Shown in pieces: positions 1-7,044 of a DNA stretch of 64,000 nucleotides. Numbering within the stretch: the stretch's first letter is position 1; every line of letters begins with the position of its first letter. Both the position numbers and the translations under genes were made by a program. The notes under the pieces were generated by a model. That model made no database searches. It worked only from the letters and a program-made list of their open reading frames with translations, and was not told the DNA's origin. The stretch covers positions 1,302,001 to 1,366,000 of the forward strand of contig NZ_CP006882.1 of assembly GCF_000161795.2 (NCBI RefSeq), written 5' to 3'. The stretch comes from Synechococcus sp. WH 8109. GTDB taxonomy: Bacteria; Cyanobacteriota; Cyanobacteriia; PCC-6307; Cyanobiaceae.

Positions 1-671
1 TAGCGCTTTTGAAAACCAGCTTTCAGACCCGAGTGCTGTGCCATCAGCTGCGCTCTAGCTCCATCCCGTTTCTTGCATTCATAAACCTGATCACACAGCT
101 GCCAATACAGCTGAATTATTCCGATCTCGCGGGCGTAATACTTCTGCTTGTGCAGGATGATCGCCACCCGCTTGAAGCAGGCAGGATCAGGGAAACAAAG
201 GTTGGTCTGAGCCGACTTCATCTCTACCTTGCAACAGGCCAGCATGAGATCAAGATCGTTCTTGTTTTCTGGGGTCTGCTTGAGAATTTCCAAGGCCTGC
301 TTCCCATCGACAAGCGTCTGAGTAAAAATCATTTCGAGTATTTCGCCAGAGGTCTTCCCTGAGCTGGCTTGCTCGAAGTACCAGTCGGCATCGAACTCAG
401 TTGTTTCGACTATGGGTGGCTTAGAAGGTTTCTGCGGCTTCGCCTCAAGCAACGAAGATTGAGGCTCTGGCAACGTTGGAGCCTTGGAAGGATCTTCAGG
501 GAACACCACTCCCCTAGCGCGTGCATCGTCCTTAAGGCCTTCCATGAAGGCCTTCCACTCGGAGTCACGCCTCGGAGTTTTTGGAGACTTTTGAGTCCCA
601 CTATCAAAGATCACCTTGGCAACAACAAAGGCAATTGCCAGGACGGCCAGCAGAAAGCCAAGAAGCTCCAT
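1..671 (-). CDS. Hypothetical protein with N-terminal membrane anchor (partial, runs off left edge)
   Basis: Reading the minus strand from the ATG at 669-671 gives at least 223 codons with no stop before the window edge, so the C-terminus lies outside. The protein opens with one hydrophobic segment (MELLGFLLAVLAIAFVVAKV), followed by a charged Pro/Lys/Glu-rich linker and a soluble, mostly helical part with several Cys (about residues 145-195). It starts 6 bases after the stop of the small membrane protein at 678-920, on the same strand, so the two are probably co-transcribed. I recognise no domain. The long open frame and sensible N-terminal anchor support it over the plus-strand frames here. 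Function unknown. Confidence 0.7.
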   Translation of the reverse strand, partial: MELLGFLLAVLAIAFVVAKVIFDSGTQKSPKTPRRDSEWKAFMEGLKDDARARGVVFPEDPSKAPTLPEPQSSLLEAKPQKPSKPPIVETTEFDADWYFEQASSGKTSGEILEMIFTQTLVDGKQALEILKQTPENKNDLDLMLACCKVEMKSAQTNLCFPDPACFKRVAIILHKQKYYAREIGIIQLYWQLCDQVYECKKRDGARAQLMAQHSGLKAGFQKR

Positions 672-677
672 TATTGA

Positions 678-920
678 TCAGGCTTCGAGCTCAGCCTTCT
701 CGTCAGCTTTCTGAGGAGCCTCGGTGAAGGTCTGCTCGGCTGTCTCAGCATTGTGATGACAAGCCTTGGCGCCGCTAACGAAAACAAGCACAGTCATGAT
801 CGCGGCTATCACTACAGCGGCACGGACGCTTGAGACGCCGTACGAGGCACTGATGTCAGCCGTGTTCAGGTGTTTCATGTCGTTGAAACTATCGGCGTTT
901 TGAACCCTTAGGTACGTCAT
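678..920 (-). CDS. Small membrane/secreted peptide, paralogue of 13238-13447
   Basis: An 80-residue product with a single hydrophobic segment (about residues 33-53) that could be a signal peptide or membrane anchor, then a short charged tail ending in EAPQKADEKAELEA. An internal Met (start at 878) beginning MKHLNTADIS is an equally plausible start. A paralogue on the opposite strand at 13238-13447 shares MKHLNTADIS, YGV and the hydrophobic core, and the DNA similarity extends upstream to the block cctcgtatcaaatgacg. The 60-residue protein at 4830-5012 has a similar plan and ending. Function unknown. Confidence 0.6.
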   Translation of the reverse strand: MTYLRVQNADSFNDMKHLNTADISASYGVSSVRAAVVIAAIMTVLVFVSGAKACHHNAETAEQTFTEAPQKADEKAELEA

Positions 921-989
921 TTGATACGAGGTTCAAATCCTGGGGGACGAATCGAGGGTGGAACTCCCGACGTTATTGACGTTCAGTCC

Positions 990-1193
990 CTACGAGTTAC
1001 CTGCCTCTAGGACCATCACTTGGTCCATTCTCTTTTCCTCAGCAGTGAGGAAATCGGCCCACATCCCTATTAGGAAGCTCAGAGTCGCTAAAGCCTGAAC
1101 CTGCTCCTTCGAGCCAGGACGGGTGTATTTGAAGTCCATAAACATACGGTCAGCGGCTGATCGCTGTTCCTGGCATCGAGCATCAATCGACAT
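990..1193 (-). CDS. Hypothetical protein, 67 aa
   Basis: Start chosen at the Met of MSIDARCQEQRSAADRMF; a longer frame reaches 1283. The product is amphipathic with a helical C-terminal half (QALATLSFLIGMWADFL, then charged EEKRMDQ). No family recognised and no clear ribosome binding site. It has no paralogue in the window. Included because its composition looks protein-like, but it could be spurious. Confidence 0.35.
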   Translation of the reverse strand: MSIDARCQEQRSAADRMFMDFKYTRPGSKEQVQALATLSFLIGMWADFLTAEEKRMDQVMVLEAGNS

Positions 1194-1265
1194 TGTCAGG
1201 GTCCGATTAACTACTCGACAACCATAGTTCGTTGCATTTCGTAATGAATTCGCTTTCGGGTCTAT

Positions 1266-1367
1266 ATGTCCATCTCCAGTCAATACCTGATCGTCTTCTT
1301 CGCCAGCTTCGGCGTGGCTCTCGTCGCTCTGAGCCTCTACAAGCTGTCTCAGCCTGCGAAAGGCTGA
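1266..1367 (+). CDS. 33-aa single-pass membrane peptide
   Basis: ATG at 1266, TGA at 1365-1367. The peptide is MSISSQYLIVFFASFGVALV followed by ALSLYKLSQPAKG: a short polar start, one clean hydrophobic helix and a basic end, the usual shape of cyanobacterial single-helix peptides. It partly overlaps the less certain ORF on the minus strand. No strong ribosome binding site is visible. Confidence 0.4.
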   Translation: MSISSQYLIVFFASFGVALVALSLYKLSQPAKG

Positions 1368-1371
1368 GGTC

Positions 1372-1850
1372 TCAGACCCTTGGTCAGATGCGGGTCACCA
1401 AGTCGGCGTTTACTCAGTTCATGACGACTGTCTCGACGTCAGCCACCTGGAACAACGTCGGAGTCTTGGGGTTCCTGGCGCCACCATCAACCCAGATCAC
1501 ATCAGCCATCCGCCAAGCACCTTCCGGGTCGGTGACGATCGCGGTCATGCCTGGTTTGATGTGCAGGAAAACGGGATCCGACTTGGGCGCTGCAACGGCG
1601 CTCACGCGATCAACCGACGGACTGCTCTTTATAGTATGCCTGTATTAGTTTAGGCAGATGTAGCCCGGCAATGGAGGCCGCCTGAAGAAAACAGGAGGCT
1701 TCGGCAGACCGTTCAAATGGCAGGCGCATCTTGATCCTGCAGGCATGAGGGATCTGCTTGCCGCTGGGAGTCGAGGACCACTTGACCTCCTCCCTGACAA
1801 CATGGGAATCGAGGGCCGCAAGGACTCTTCCCCATGCCATTGAAAATCGG
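1372..1850. repeat. Direct repeat copy 1 (DUF3104 locus)
   Basis: About 475 bases that match 23852-24325 in the same orientation, from the shared edge tcagacccttgg onward. Each copy carries a DUF3104 gene and an upstream small gene on the minus strand. Similarity is high but imperfect, so this is an older duplication. The two copies lie about 22.5 kb apart, near the two ends of the visible island. Confidence 0.75.
1384..1605 (-). pseudogene. DUF3104 family protein, truncated by a nonsense codon
   Basis: The minus-strand frame gives a 63-residue product with the marine-cyanobacterial DUF3104 core (HIKPGMTAIV, WRMADVIWVDGGARNPK, LFQVADV). It stops after VETVVMN at a TGA where the paralogue at 23856-24050 has TGG (Trp). 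Beyond the stop the frame continues as VNADLVTRI, matching the paralogue. So one Trp-to-stop change removed the last dozen or so residues. The N-terminus is intact here, whereas the other copy has a frameshift there. Family function is unknown; it may still be expressed as a shortened protein. Confidence 0.7.
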
Positions 1851-1909
1851 GTGTGGTCGTCCAGTGCTCCGTCTTCAGCTTGCGGAGACGAACTACCGGT
1901 GAAAAACAA
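1610..1909 (-). CDS. Hypothetical protein, paralogue of 24093-24281
   Basis: A 99-residue product whose C-terminal two thirds (VVREEVKWSSTPSGK, RLPFERSAEASCFLQAASIA) match the 62-residue product at 24093-24281. In both places the gene sits directly upstream of a DUF3104 gene on the same strand, so the pair was duplicated together. An overlapping frame (1645-1938) is less consistent with the paralogue and was discarded. No domain recognised. Confidence 0.5.
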   Translation of the reverse strand: MFFTGSSSPQAEDGALDDHTRFSMAWGRVLAALDSHVVREEVKWSSTPSGKQIPHACRIKMRLPFERSAEASCFLQAASIAGLHLPKLIQAYYKEQSVG

Positions 1910-1940
1910 TCAATCCCCTTGATGTGGGAGGGTTTCACGT

Positions 1941-2087
1941 ATGAGTGAAACCACGAAAGAGATTCCGATTTGGGTCGGCGGAGAGTCAGGGCAGCGGAAG
2001 CGGTACTTGAGGTCTCTAGAGAAGGACCTGGCAGCTGAGCTGGGGCCTGATTGGCGGAACGTGATTGAGCTGGCGAAGGACGGCTAA
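1941..2087 (+). CDS. Hypothetical protein, 48 aa
   Basis: ATG at 1941, TAA at 2085-2087. The peptide starts MSETTKEIPIWVGGESGQRK and is strongly charged and amphipathic (KRYLRSLEKDLAAEL, ending ELAKDG). The composition looks genuine rather than random. A GGAG-containing stretch (gggaggg, 1926-1932) lies 8 bases or so upstream and can serve as ribosome binding site. It is followed by the 31-residue ORF at 2118-2213. No family recognised. Confidence 0.55.
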   Translation: MSETTKEIPIWVGGESGQRKRYLRSLEKDLAAELGPDWRNVIELAKDG

Positions 2088-2093
2088 AGATTG

Positions 2094-2222
2094 CGTTCCC
2101 CGCACCCGCCTGAGCCGATGACTCGCAGGCGGATGCTCAGGCACAACGCGATTGAGGCTTGGGAGACGATGTGGAAGACGGGCTGGAGACGCTTTCCCCC
2201 GCCTGTGAGCTGATTAGCGAAT
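2094..2222. repeat. Inverted repeat, left arm
   Basis: About 129 bases matching 2800-2929 in inverted orientation, enclosing a segment of about 580 bases. Both arms contain the same 31-residue ORF at the same relative position. Confidence 0.7.
2118..2213 (+). CDS. 31-aa basic microprotein, copy 1
   Basis: ATG at 2118, TGA at 2211-2213. The product begins MTRRRMLRHNAIEAWETMWK and ends with a Pro-rich tail (PPPV). A second copy on the minus strand at 2809-2904 has exactly the same length and differs by several synonymous and a few conservative changes, with no indel or stop. That preserved frame is the main evidence for translation. Basic N-terminus and two Trp in the centre; function unknown. 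Confidence 0.5.
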   Translation: MTRRRMLRHNAIEAWETMWKTGWRRFPPPVS

Positions 2223-2402
2223 AACTACCTTCTGAATAGGGCAGTGTTCATTCGCCATCTGTCGTAAGACCGCAGCGACTCCATGAGTGTTGCGGAATGC
2301 TTGGTAGATAGCCAATTGGTTGTTTAGGTCTTGGCAGCTCTTGCTTTTCAGATCCATGTAGCCAGTGCAGATAACTAACTTGACGTTGGCCTTAGTTCGC
2401 AA
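2214..2402 (-). CDS. Hypothetical protein, 62 aa
   Basis: Minus-strand ORF lying between the two arms of the 2.1/2.9 kb inverted repeat. The product begins MRTKANVKLVICTGYMDLKS and continues with a helical segment (LNNQLAIYQAFRNTHGVAAVLRQ truncated here to its pattern: Asn/Gln-rich then Leu/Ala). Three Cys residues. It resembles a small secreted or cytoplasmic protein missing its start, but no family is recognised. The stretch 2403-2679 to its right holds no convincing gene. Confidence 0.4.
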   Translation of the reverse strand: MRTKANVKLVICTGYMDLKSKSCQDLNNQLAIYQAFRNTHGVAAVLRQMANEHCPIQKVVIR

Positions 2403-2679
2403 GCAATTGAAGTGTGATCTGCCACAAATTGCTGATTGCTTTTGCCGGTAGTAGTTGACTCAATTTCTATTCCTGGCCCAGGTATAAAACCAAGGTGCCG
2501 GCTGTGCGTTCGAGGGCACAACAGTGGCGGAGTCGCATCCTTTATCGCTCGACGCGCTGCGTCTCCGCCTCCGTCAGTCCTTCCACTCAGCCACAGATTT
2601 CATCGGGCGAATAAGTGCTTTCATCTCGTTTTCTTGGTGGTGAGCATTGGTCGCTGAAAGTTTTGAGCGAATCCACCTC

Positions 2680-2790
2680 ATGCAATACAGGAGGGGGGAG
2701 TACATCCTGAACCGACTGCAGGCTCAAATGGCGATCAACAAGGTTGTGAGCCTCACCTACAGAGGCGTTACCTACGAGAAGCAGCTCTGA
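2680..2790 (+). CDS. 36-aa peptide ending in a YRGV-type motif
   Basis: ATG at 2680, TGA at 2788-2790. The end of the product (VVSLTYRGVTYEKQL) resembles the short YRG motif of DUF4278-like cyanobacterial proteins. A strong purine stretch (aggaggggggag, 2688-2699) lies inside the frame, which suggests that translation might begin further in, for example at the internal ATG at 2728. Weakly supported. Confidence 0.35.
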   Translation: MQYRRGEYILNRLQAQMAINKVVSLTYRGVTYEKQL

Positions 2791-2799
2791 TCAGGGTGA

Positions 2800-2929
2800 G
2801 CTTGCTGGTCAGCGCACAGGCGGAGGGCAGCGTCTCAAGCCCGTCTTCCACATCGTCTCCCAAGCCTCAACTACGTTGTGCACCAGCATCCGCCGCCGAG
2901 TCATCGGCTCAGGCGGGCGGGGCGGAACG
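2800..2929. repeat. Inverted repeat, right arm
   Basis: Inverted partner of 2094-2222. The similarity runs past both ends of the embedded ORF, so a piece of DNA was copied and inverted rather than just a gene. Confidence 0.7.
2809..2904 (-). CDS. 31-aa basic microprotein, copy 2
   Basis: Minus-strand ATG at 2902-2904, stop at 2809-2811. The product begins MTRRRMLVHNVVEAWETMWK and ends PPPVR. Same length and frame as the copy at 2118-2213; differences include Arg/Val, Ala-Ile/Val-Val and Trp/Leu. It has its own copy of the upstream sequence cgcctgagccgatgact. Function unknown. Confidence 0.5.
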   Translation of the reverse strand: MTRRRMLVHNVVEAWETMWKTGLRRCPPPVR

Positions 2930-3040
2930 TAGCTGTACGTCCTGATGGCGACCCCTTGCACACGAACAGTGGCCGGCTCTGTCCATCGTGTCTGAGCCGC
3001 TGCTAGGTGAGCAGGAGGTCAGTCGTCACGAATTCATCAA

Positions 3041-4129
3041 CTAATTCGGCGAAGGAATGGCCACCAGAGTCGCATTATCTGAATCCCATAAGAGATATTT
3101 CGAGCATGAAAAAATATCCGTAAGGCGTAATACCGGAACGTTTTTTAACAGATTCTCATTCCTTCGATGACAGGCTTCAAGATTGTAATTAGGAATTTTT
3201 TCGCAAAGATGATGAATGTTATGAAATCCAATATTGGCTGTGAACCACTGGAGCAATGGCGGGAGCACGAGCAAGCTGGAGCCCTCTAAAGCGCCCCGCA
3301 TCGGACTCCAGCCATGGCTTGGATTGGCGTAACTATTTTCAAATATATGCTGCACATAAAAAACATAGATAAGGCTACTAGCCGTCATGCAAATGATAAT
3401 GCTGTAAAGACTAAGGAATAATCCAAACCCAAGACACCACCCAAAACAGATTACTGCGGTCAAGCTAAAGAAGTTGCTCAGGCAAAGGTCGGCGAATTCT
3501 TCTCTTGATCCCCACGTGCGATTCTTTGGGCTGATAATGCCAATCAAAAGATCCAGCCTTGGTTTGATCGCTAAGTAATAAAAACCACCCGGTACAGCCA
3601 TTAATGGATGGTGGACCATCGCATAGATCTTCTTTTCTTTTAGGCTTAGGTTTTGAAATTCTTCTAGGCTTAGAAAATCAGCGACCCCCCGATACCTCTG
3701 CCAATCACCATTGGTTTTATGATGATAAGCATGATCAACTGACCAAGAGAGCTGCGGGACCGCATTGACAACACCCAAGAGGAATCCAAAGATTCGATTC
3801 AGTGTTTGGTTCTCGAATAGTGATCCATGACCGCAATCATGCATTAATGAAAAACTTCTTAGTGAAAAAAGACTTAGAGTGATCAAAAAAGGTGGTGTCA
3901 ACCAGAAAGATATTTCTGCTGCTTGAAGCATTGCCCACCACAACAGTAGGTAGGGGATCAGTGTTTGACTAATCTGGCCGAAAGCTTTTCGATTGCTGCG
4001 TGAAGTAAAGGGCTTCAGACAGAAATCTTGGTAAGACGGTGATTCCATTGAGCGTCGTTCCGAGAGTTCAAATTCATCGCGGCAGCAGAACAGATGTCGC
4101 AGGGCTTCCTCACGGCCTAAATTGCTCAA
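3041..4129 (-). CDS. Membrane fatty acid desaturase
   Basis: A 362-residue integral membrane protein of the fatty acid desaturase superfamily, which inserts double bonds into acyl chains using a di-iron centre and ferredoxin or a similar donor. The three histidine boxes are visible in order: HDCGH (about residue 97), HAYHH (about 134) and HNIHH (about 304), with hydrophobic segments between them around residues 55-95, 215-250. The spacing resembles omega-3/delta-12 (DesA/DesB-like) enzymes, but the position of the double bond cannot be told. The gene is more AT-rich than its neighbours and stands alone on the minus strand, which suggests acquisition by transfer. A start a few codons downstream is possible. 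Confidence 0.85.
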   Translation of the reverse strand: MSNLGREEALRHLFCCRDEFELSERRSMESPSYQDFCLKPFTSRSNRKAFGQISQTLIPYLLLWWAMLQAAEISFWLTPPFLITLSLFSLRSFSLMHDCGHGSLFENQTLNRIFGFLLGVVNAVPQLSWSVDHAYHHKTNGDWQRYRGVADFLSLEEFQNLSLKEKKIYAMVHHPLMAVPGGFYYLAIKPRLDLLIGIISPKNRTWGSREEFADLCLSNFFSLTAVICFGWCLGFGLFLSLYSIIICMTASSLIYVFYVQHIFENSYANPSHGWSPMRGALEGSSLLVLPPLLQWFTANIGFHNIHHLCEKIPNYNLEACHRRNENLLKNVPVLRLTDIFSCSKYLLWDSDNATLVAIPSPN

Positions 4130-4266
4130 CCAGCAGAAGATGCAGTGGCAACCTAGTCGGCGCAGAGCAAGAAGTTGAGTTGGCCACCCACAGCTGACGG
4201 GTCAATCCAACTAGAACATGTAAAAGGACGCTCTTATGAGGGGTCTCCCTGATGGAGGAGGCTCCA

Positions 4267-4479
4267 ATGGCTGAACGTTCAATGCGAAGCCGGCTCACCT
4301 ACAGCGGTGCTACAAGCCGAACCTATGCAGAGTCTTTGCATTGGGGCATTAGATGGGAAGGGCTACGCAGCAAATGGTTCAGCCGCTATGGGCGCTGGGC
4401 TGAAGCAGAAGAGTGCCTGGCCCGCCTTGACTTCCTTGAGCGGGAATACGCGGGGGAGGTGAAGCAGGGCTGCGAGTAG
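4267..4479 (+). CDS. Hypothetical protein, 70 aa
   Basis: The ATG at 4267 is preferred over the in-frame ATG at 4252 because a ribosome binding site (ggaggag, 4254-4260) precedes it at good spacing. The product is basic and Trp/Arg-rich (MAERSMRSRLTYSGATSR, then WGIRWEGLRSKWFSRYGRW) with an acidic helix at the end (ECLARLDFLEREYAGEV). It looks like a small soluble or nucleic-acid-binding protein; no family recognised. Confidence 0.6.
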   Translation: MAERSMRSRLTYSGATSRTYAESLHWGIRWEGLRSKWFSRYGRWAEAEECLARLDFLEREYAGEVKQGCE

Positions 4480-4543
4480 CGATTAGCAGCCTCAGTCAGC
4501 GATAACTGTGGTTAATGTTTCTTAACATCGCATTGAAGAGGCA

Positions 4544-4774
4544 GTGATCGCAGGTCTTTTCCCAATCGCTTACGCAGCTGTCTTGACGTGCTTGCTACTG
4601 CAGGCTTTTCGGATGATGAGCCCATCGTCGGCCTCTAAACCCGGCACATCGAACGACCGAACAGGTCTCAAAACCACACACCCAGAACTGCTTGATGAGA
4701 ACGGTGAGGTGACTAACGAAGAGCTTTGGGCTGTTCGCTTCTCGGACGAAGGCTTGGTTCTCCCTGAGGCATGA
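4544..4774 (+). CDS. DUF2973-like small membrane protein
   Basis: GTG start at 4544. A 76-residue product with one N-terminal hydrophobic helix (IAGLFPIAYAAVLTCLLLQA) and a conserved-looking soluble tail with THPELLDENGEVTNEELWAV, which fits the DUF2973 pattern of cyanobacterial proteins. Family function is unknown. It is followed on the same strand by the small membrane proteins at 4830 and 5012, possibly as one transcript ending at the terminator at 5254-5284. Confidence 0.65.
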   Translation: MIAGLFPIAYAAVLTCLLLQAFRMMSPSSASKPGTSNDRTGLKTTHPELLDENGEVTNEELWAVRFSDEGLVLPEA

Positions 4775-4829
4775 ACATCGAATTCTGGATTCAGCCAGTA
4801 GGGTCGGCTGACTCTCAGGTCGGCCTCAC

Positions 4830-5012
4830 GTGAATCGTCACCCGTATCTGGCCTTTTTTGGCGGCACCGTGATCATCGCAATCATGGTTATGGCTGCTTT
4901 CGCCAACGTCGCCAACGCTGGCGGTTGCTCCTTCAGCAAGTCCAAATCAGCCGAAGCAACAACTGAAGAGATCAAAGGCACAGGCGATAAAAAGGCTGAG
5001 GTTGAAGCCTGA
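4830..5012 (+). CDS. Small membrane/secreted peptide, 60 aa
   Basis: GTG start. N-terminal hydrophobic segment (about residues 6-29, ending ANVANAGG, compatible with a signal peptide or lipid-free anchor), one Cys just after it, and a Lys/Glu/Ala-rich tail ending KKAEVEA. The plan and ending resemble the paralogous peptides at 678-920 and 13238-13447. Its stop overlaps the start of the next gene by one base (TGATG), so the two are translationally coupled. Confidence 0.55.
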   Translation: MNRHPYLAFFGGTVIIAIMVMAAFANVANAGGCSFSKSKSAEATTEEIKGTGDKKAEVEA

Positions 5013-5155
5013 TGACCGACTATTCATCAGCAATCACTGCACTCATCATCGTGACCGTGGTGATCTCTGCGGCAGTCGTTTACGTCCTGGCTCAGCCCAC
5101 TGACCTGCCTAGATACAAGGAGAACGATCCGAGATCTAAGGAGGACGACCGCTGA
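5012..5155 (+). CDS. 47-aa single-pass membrane peptide
   Basis: The ATG at 5012 shares its A with the stop of the preceding gene. The product has a hydrophobic helix (ITALIIVTVVISAAVVYVLA) after a short polar start, then a charged tail (PRYKENDPRSKEDDR). Coupling with the 60-residue peptide suggests the two act together, perhaps as a membrane pair. A good terminator follows about 100 bases downstream. Confidence 0.55.
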   Translation: MTDYSSAITALIIVTVVISAAVVYVLAQPTDLPRYKENDPRSKEDDR

Positions 5156-5253
5156 ACGTCGATCACGTTGCGCGTTGAGTAACTCCATGCCACAGGCGAG
5201 ACATCCCGCCGACGTAGCCAGAGGGTGATGGGGATCAACCGAAAGGATTAGCG

Positions 5254-5284
5254 ACCTCGGAGACACCTCCGGGGTTTCTTTTTG
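5254..5284 (+). terminator. Rho-independent terminator
   Basis: A 9-bp stem (acctcggag / ctccggggt, one G-T pair) with a short loop, followed by ttcttttt. It ends the plus-strand group of small genes at 4544-5155. Confidence 0.75.
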
Positions 5285-5342
5285 GGGAATGGCCTCCAAC
5301 CAAAGATCTAGCTAAGGGTTGAGTCCAACCAACCCGATCTAG

Positions 5343-5546
5343 ATGACCTCTGGATATCCCGAAATAACGGAGCAGGATCCCTTGGTACCCATGCAGTCTG
5401 GGGGTCACCGGGAAAGACTCGCCAAGTTCGTTAGCGAGTTGTGGGCACAACGCCGCCACGTCGTCGAGACTCGGCGCCGAATCGATAAGAGATTCGCGGA
5501 TGAGAACGACTGGTTTGTCCGCAAAGACACTGAACTCTTTGACTGA
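5343..5546 (+). CDS. Hypothetical protein, 67 aa
   Basis: ATG start at 5343; an internal Met at residue 17 is also possible. The C-terminal half is a charged helix (ERLAKFVSELWAQRRHVVET, then RRRIDKRFADENDW) with coiled-coil character. No family recognised. The 190 bases to the next gene contain no clear feature. Confidence 0.45.
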   Translation: MTSGYPEITEQDPLVPMQSGGHRERLAKFVSELWAQRRHVVETRRRIDKRFADENDWFVRKDTELFD

Positions 5547-5733
5547 ACTCCTATCCGGCCAACTGAGAGCTCAAGCGGAGAGCAGCTCCTAGTACCCACC
5601 CGCTTAGGAGTAGGACAAGCAGGACGTAGAGGGACCGAATGGACAGCTGATGCTCCGCAGGATCCTCCCCTGATAAAGGATCCCAAGGTCCTTGTCGAGG
5701 TGAACCAGTCATTGGTCCCACCCACCTACGTCA

Positions 5734-6081
5734 ATGATGCTCTTTGCTGCTCTTGCATCCGTTGTGATCGCCACCTGCTACGACGGCGATACCTGCACCA
5801 CGACAACCGGAGAGAGGGTTCGACTCGCCTGCATCGACACCCCTGAGCTAATTGGGAAGAGAGCTGAGCCAGTGCCAGCCAGAGCTGCTCGAGACCATCT
5901 GAGAGATCTTGTGGTGGGCAAGAAGGTTGGAATCCGTCGGATCACCAAGGACCGCTACGGACGAACGGTGGTGGAGTTGCTCCTAGGGACGACAAACGTT
6001 CAGCAAGAGATGGTCGTCAGTGGCCACGCAGAGATCTATTGGAGGTATCGCGATCAATGTCCTTGGACAGAGGGTTGGTAA
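5734..6081 (+). CDS. Thermonuclease-like (SNase-fold) protein
   Basis: A 115-residue protein with the staphylococcal-nuclease fold signature: CYDGDTC near residue 15, RVRLACIDTPEL near 28, VGKKVGIRR, and DRYGRTVVELLLG. SNase-family enzymes are Ca-dependent phosphodiesterases of DNA and RNA; the Asp of IDTPE and the Arg/Glu pattern are present. The short hydrophobic N-terminus (MMLFAALASVVIATC) suggests export. It is followed closely by another secreted protein on the same strand. A missing C-terminal part compared with longer SNase proteins is possible, as the frame ends soon after the core. Confidence 0.75.
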   Translation: MMLFAALASVVIATCYDGDTCTTTTGERVRLACIDTPELIGKRAEPVPARAARDHLRDLVVGKKVGIRRITKDRYGRTVVELLLGTTNVQQEMVVSGHAEIYWRYRDQCPWTEGW

Positions 6082-6111
6082 TTGGACCGGCGTCATCAGC
6101 AAAATGACGAC

Positions 6112-6498
6112 ATGAAACGACTACTGCTGCTCTTGGTCCCACTGGTCTTAGCAGATCCAGCCATTGCCTTTGATGGAGGGTGGTATGACAAAAGGGAAAA
6201 GCCGGAACTTTCTACTAATCAATCAGAGACTCTTTCAAAGTATTCAGAGTTTCACCAATCCTGCATGGATATCCAAATGAGAATGTGGGGAGAGATTGCA
6301 GAATTAATGGAAGATCTGGCTACAGCACACTGCTACTGCGAATACACCAAGCTTGAGGACTTAGAAAGTATTACTTGGGCAGACAAGAATGCTGCTGATA
6401 TCGAATGTGCTAACCAAGGCACAATTAGCAAAAAAGAAGCTTTCATCTGGTGGGCTCTTCCACTGCACCGTCAACGCGTAGAAGACGAGCAGCAATAG
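6112..6498 (+). CDS. Secreted hypothetical protein
   Basis: ATG at 6112 chosen because it starts a classical signal peptide (MKRLLLLLVPLVLADPAIA, cleavage likely after AIA); a TTG-started extension to 6082 would put charged residues in front of it. The mature part of about 108 residues has five Cys, including HCYCEY, and two helical stretches, suggesting disulfides in the periplasm. No family recognised. It lies 30 bases after the SNase gene and may share its transcript. Confidence 0.65.
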   Translation: MKRLLLLLVPLVLADPAIAFDGGWYDKREKPELSTNQSETLSKYSEFHQSCMDIQMRMWGEIAELMEDLATAHCYCEYTKLEDLESITWADKNAADIECANQGTISKKEAFIWWALPLHRQRVEDEQQ

Positions 6499-6522
6499 CC
6501 CTAAATTCCTGCAGCTCAACCG

Positions 6523-6732
6523 CTAACGCCTAAGGAAAAGGCTGTCTACTCGCCACTGGCATAAACCCTGCAACGTTCTCTGCAATCCATTAACGTCCAG
6601 CAAACCCAGCTCACTGGGAATTTGAAAATGCATATGGGCATCTAGCCAGCCGTCATTCATCAGCTCGTACAGCTGCGAACAGCTCTTATATCCGAGGTGC
6701 CTAGCAGCGGCACTCACAATCACAAGTTGCAT
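6523..6732 (-). CDS. Small HTH DNA-binding protein, copy 1
   Basis: Start at the Met of MQLVIVSAAARHLGYKSCSQ, 9 bases or so after a gcaggag-type ribosome binding site. The region AARHLGYKSCSQLYELMNDG is a helix-turn-helix of the excisionase/MerR-like winged type. The paralogue at 10361-10576 shares the HTH, the central HxH region, and the ending QWRxDSxFL. Both genes also share upstream DNA, so they may bind and control their own promoters. Small HTH proteins of this kind are common in mobile islands; the exact role is not known. Confidence 0.65.
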   Translation of the reverse strand: MQLVIVSAAARHLGYKSCSQLYELMNDGWLDAHMHFQIPSELGLLDVNGLQRTLQGLCQWRVDSLFLRR

Positions 6733-6739
6733 GGCTCTG

Positions 6740-6836
6740 CCTCCTGATGTCTTAAATATCCAATGTTTTGACAACCACTATGTAGACGATCAACGCGCCT
6801 TAGGATGACCCGCAGGAAATCCTTAGTAAAGGACCC
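6740..6836 (-). promoter_or_regulatory. Shared leader of HTH gene, copy 1
   Basis: Two blocks match the leader of the other HTH gene (10585-10672): atgttttgaca and aacgcgcctt.gga.gaccc, followed by aaaggaccc. The conserved spacing upstream of two paralogues suggests promoter or operator sequence. Confidence 0.45.
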
Positions 6837-7044
6837 TGCTTATCTATCCCAATAGTGGCTTTATTGAGTCTTTTTCAAAGGGATGGCACGAGAAGAATCA
6901 CTTATGCCGAAGAGGCTGTTATTGACACTCACTGATATACAACCATCGTTTTAAATCGTACAACAAGCACTTTTACTTATCGGTTTACACTACTCAATGC
7001 CAAGACAGAAGTGCTATGAAACGATCATCACTAGAGAGGATCAA

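Noticed and set aside
925-960. tRNA-like T-arm (gaggttcaaatcctggg)
   Set aside because: The stem bases do not pair (cgagg against cctgg) and no acceptor or anticodon arm is found around it; the sequence belongs to the leader of the duplicated membrane peptide.
5405-5725. 106-residue minus-strand ORF
   Set aside because: Antisense to the ORF at 5343-5546, Ser/Arg-rich, no ribosome binding site and no similarity pattern.
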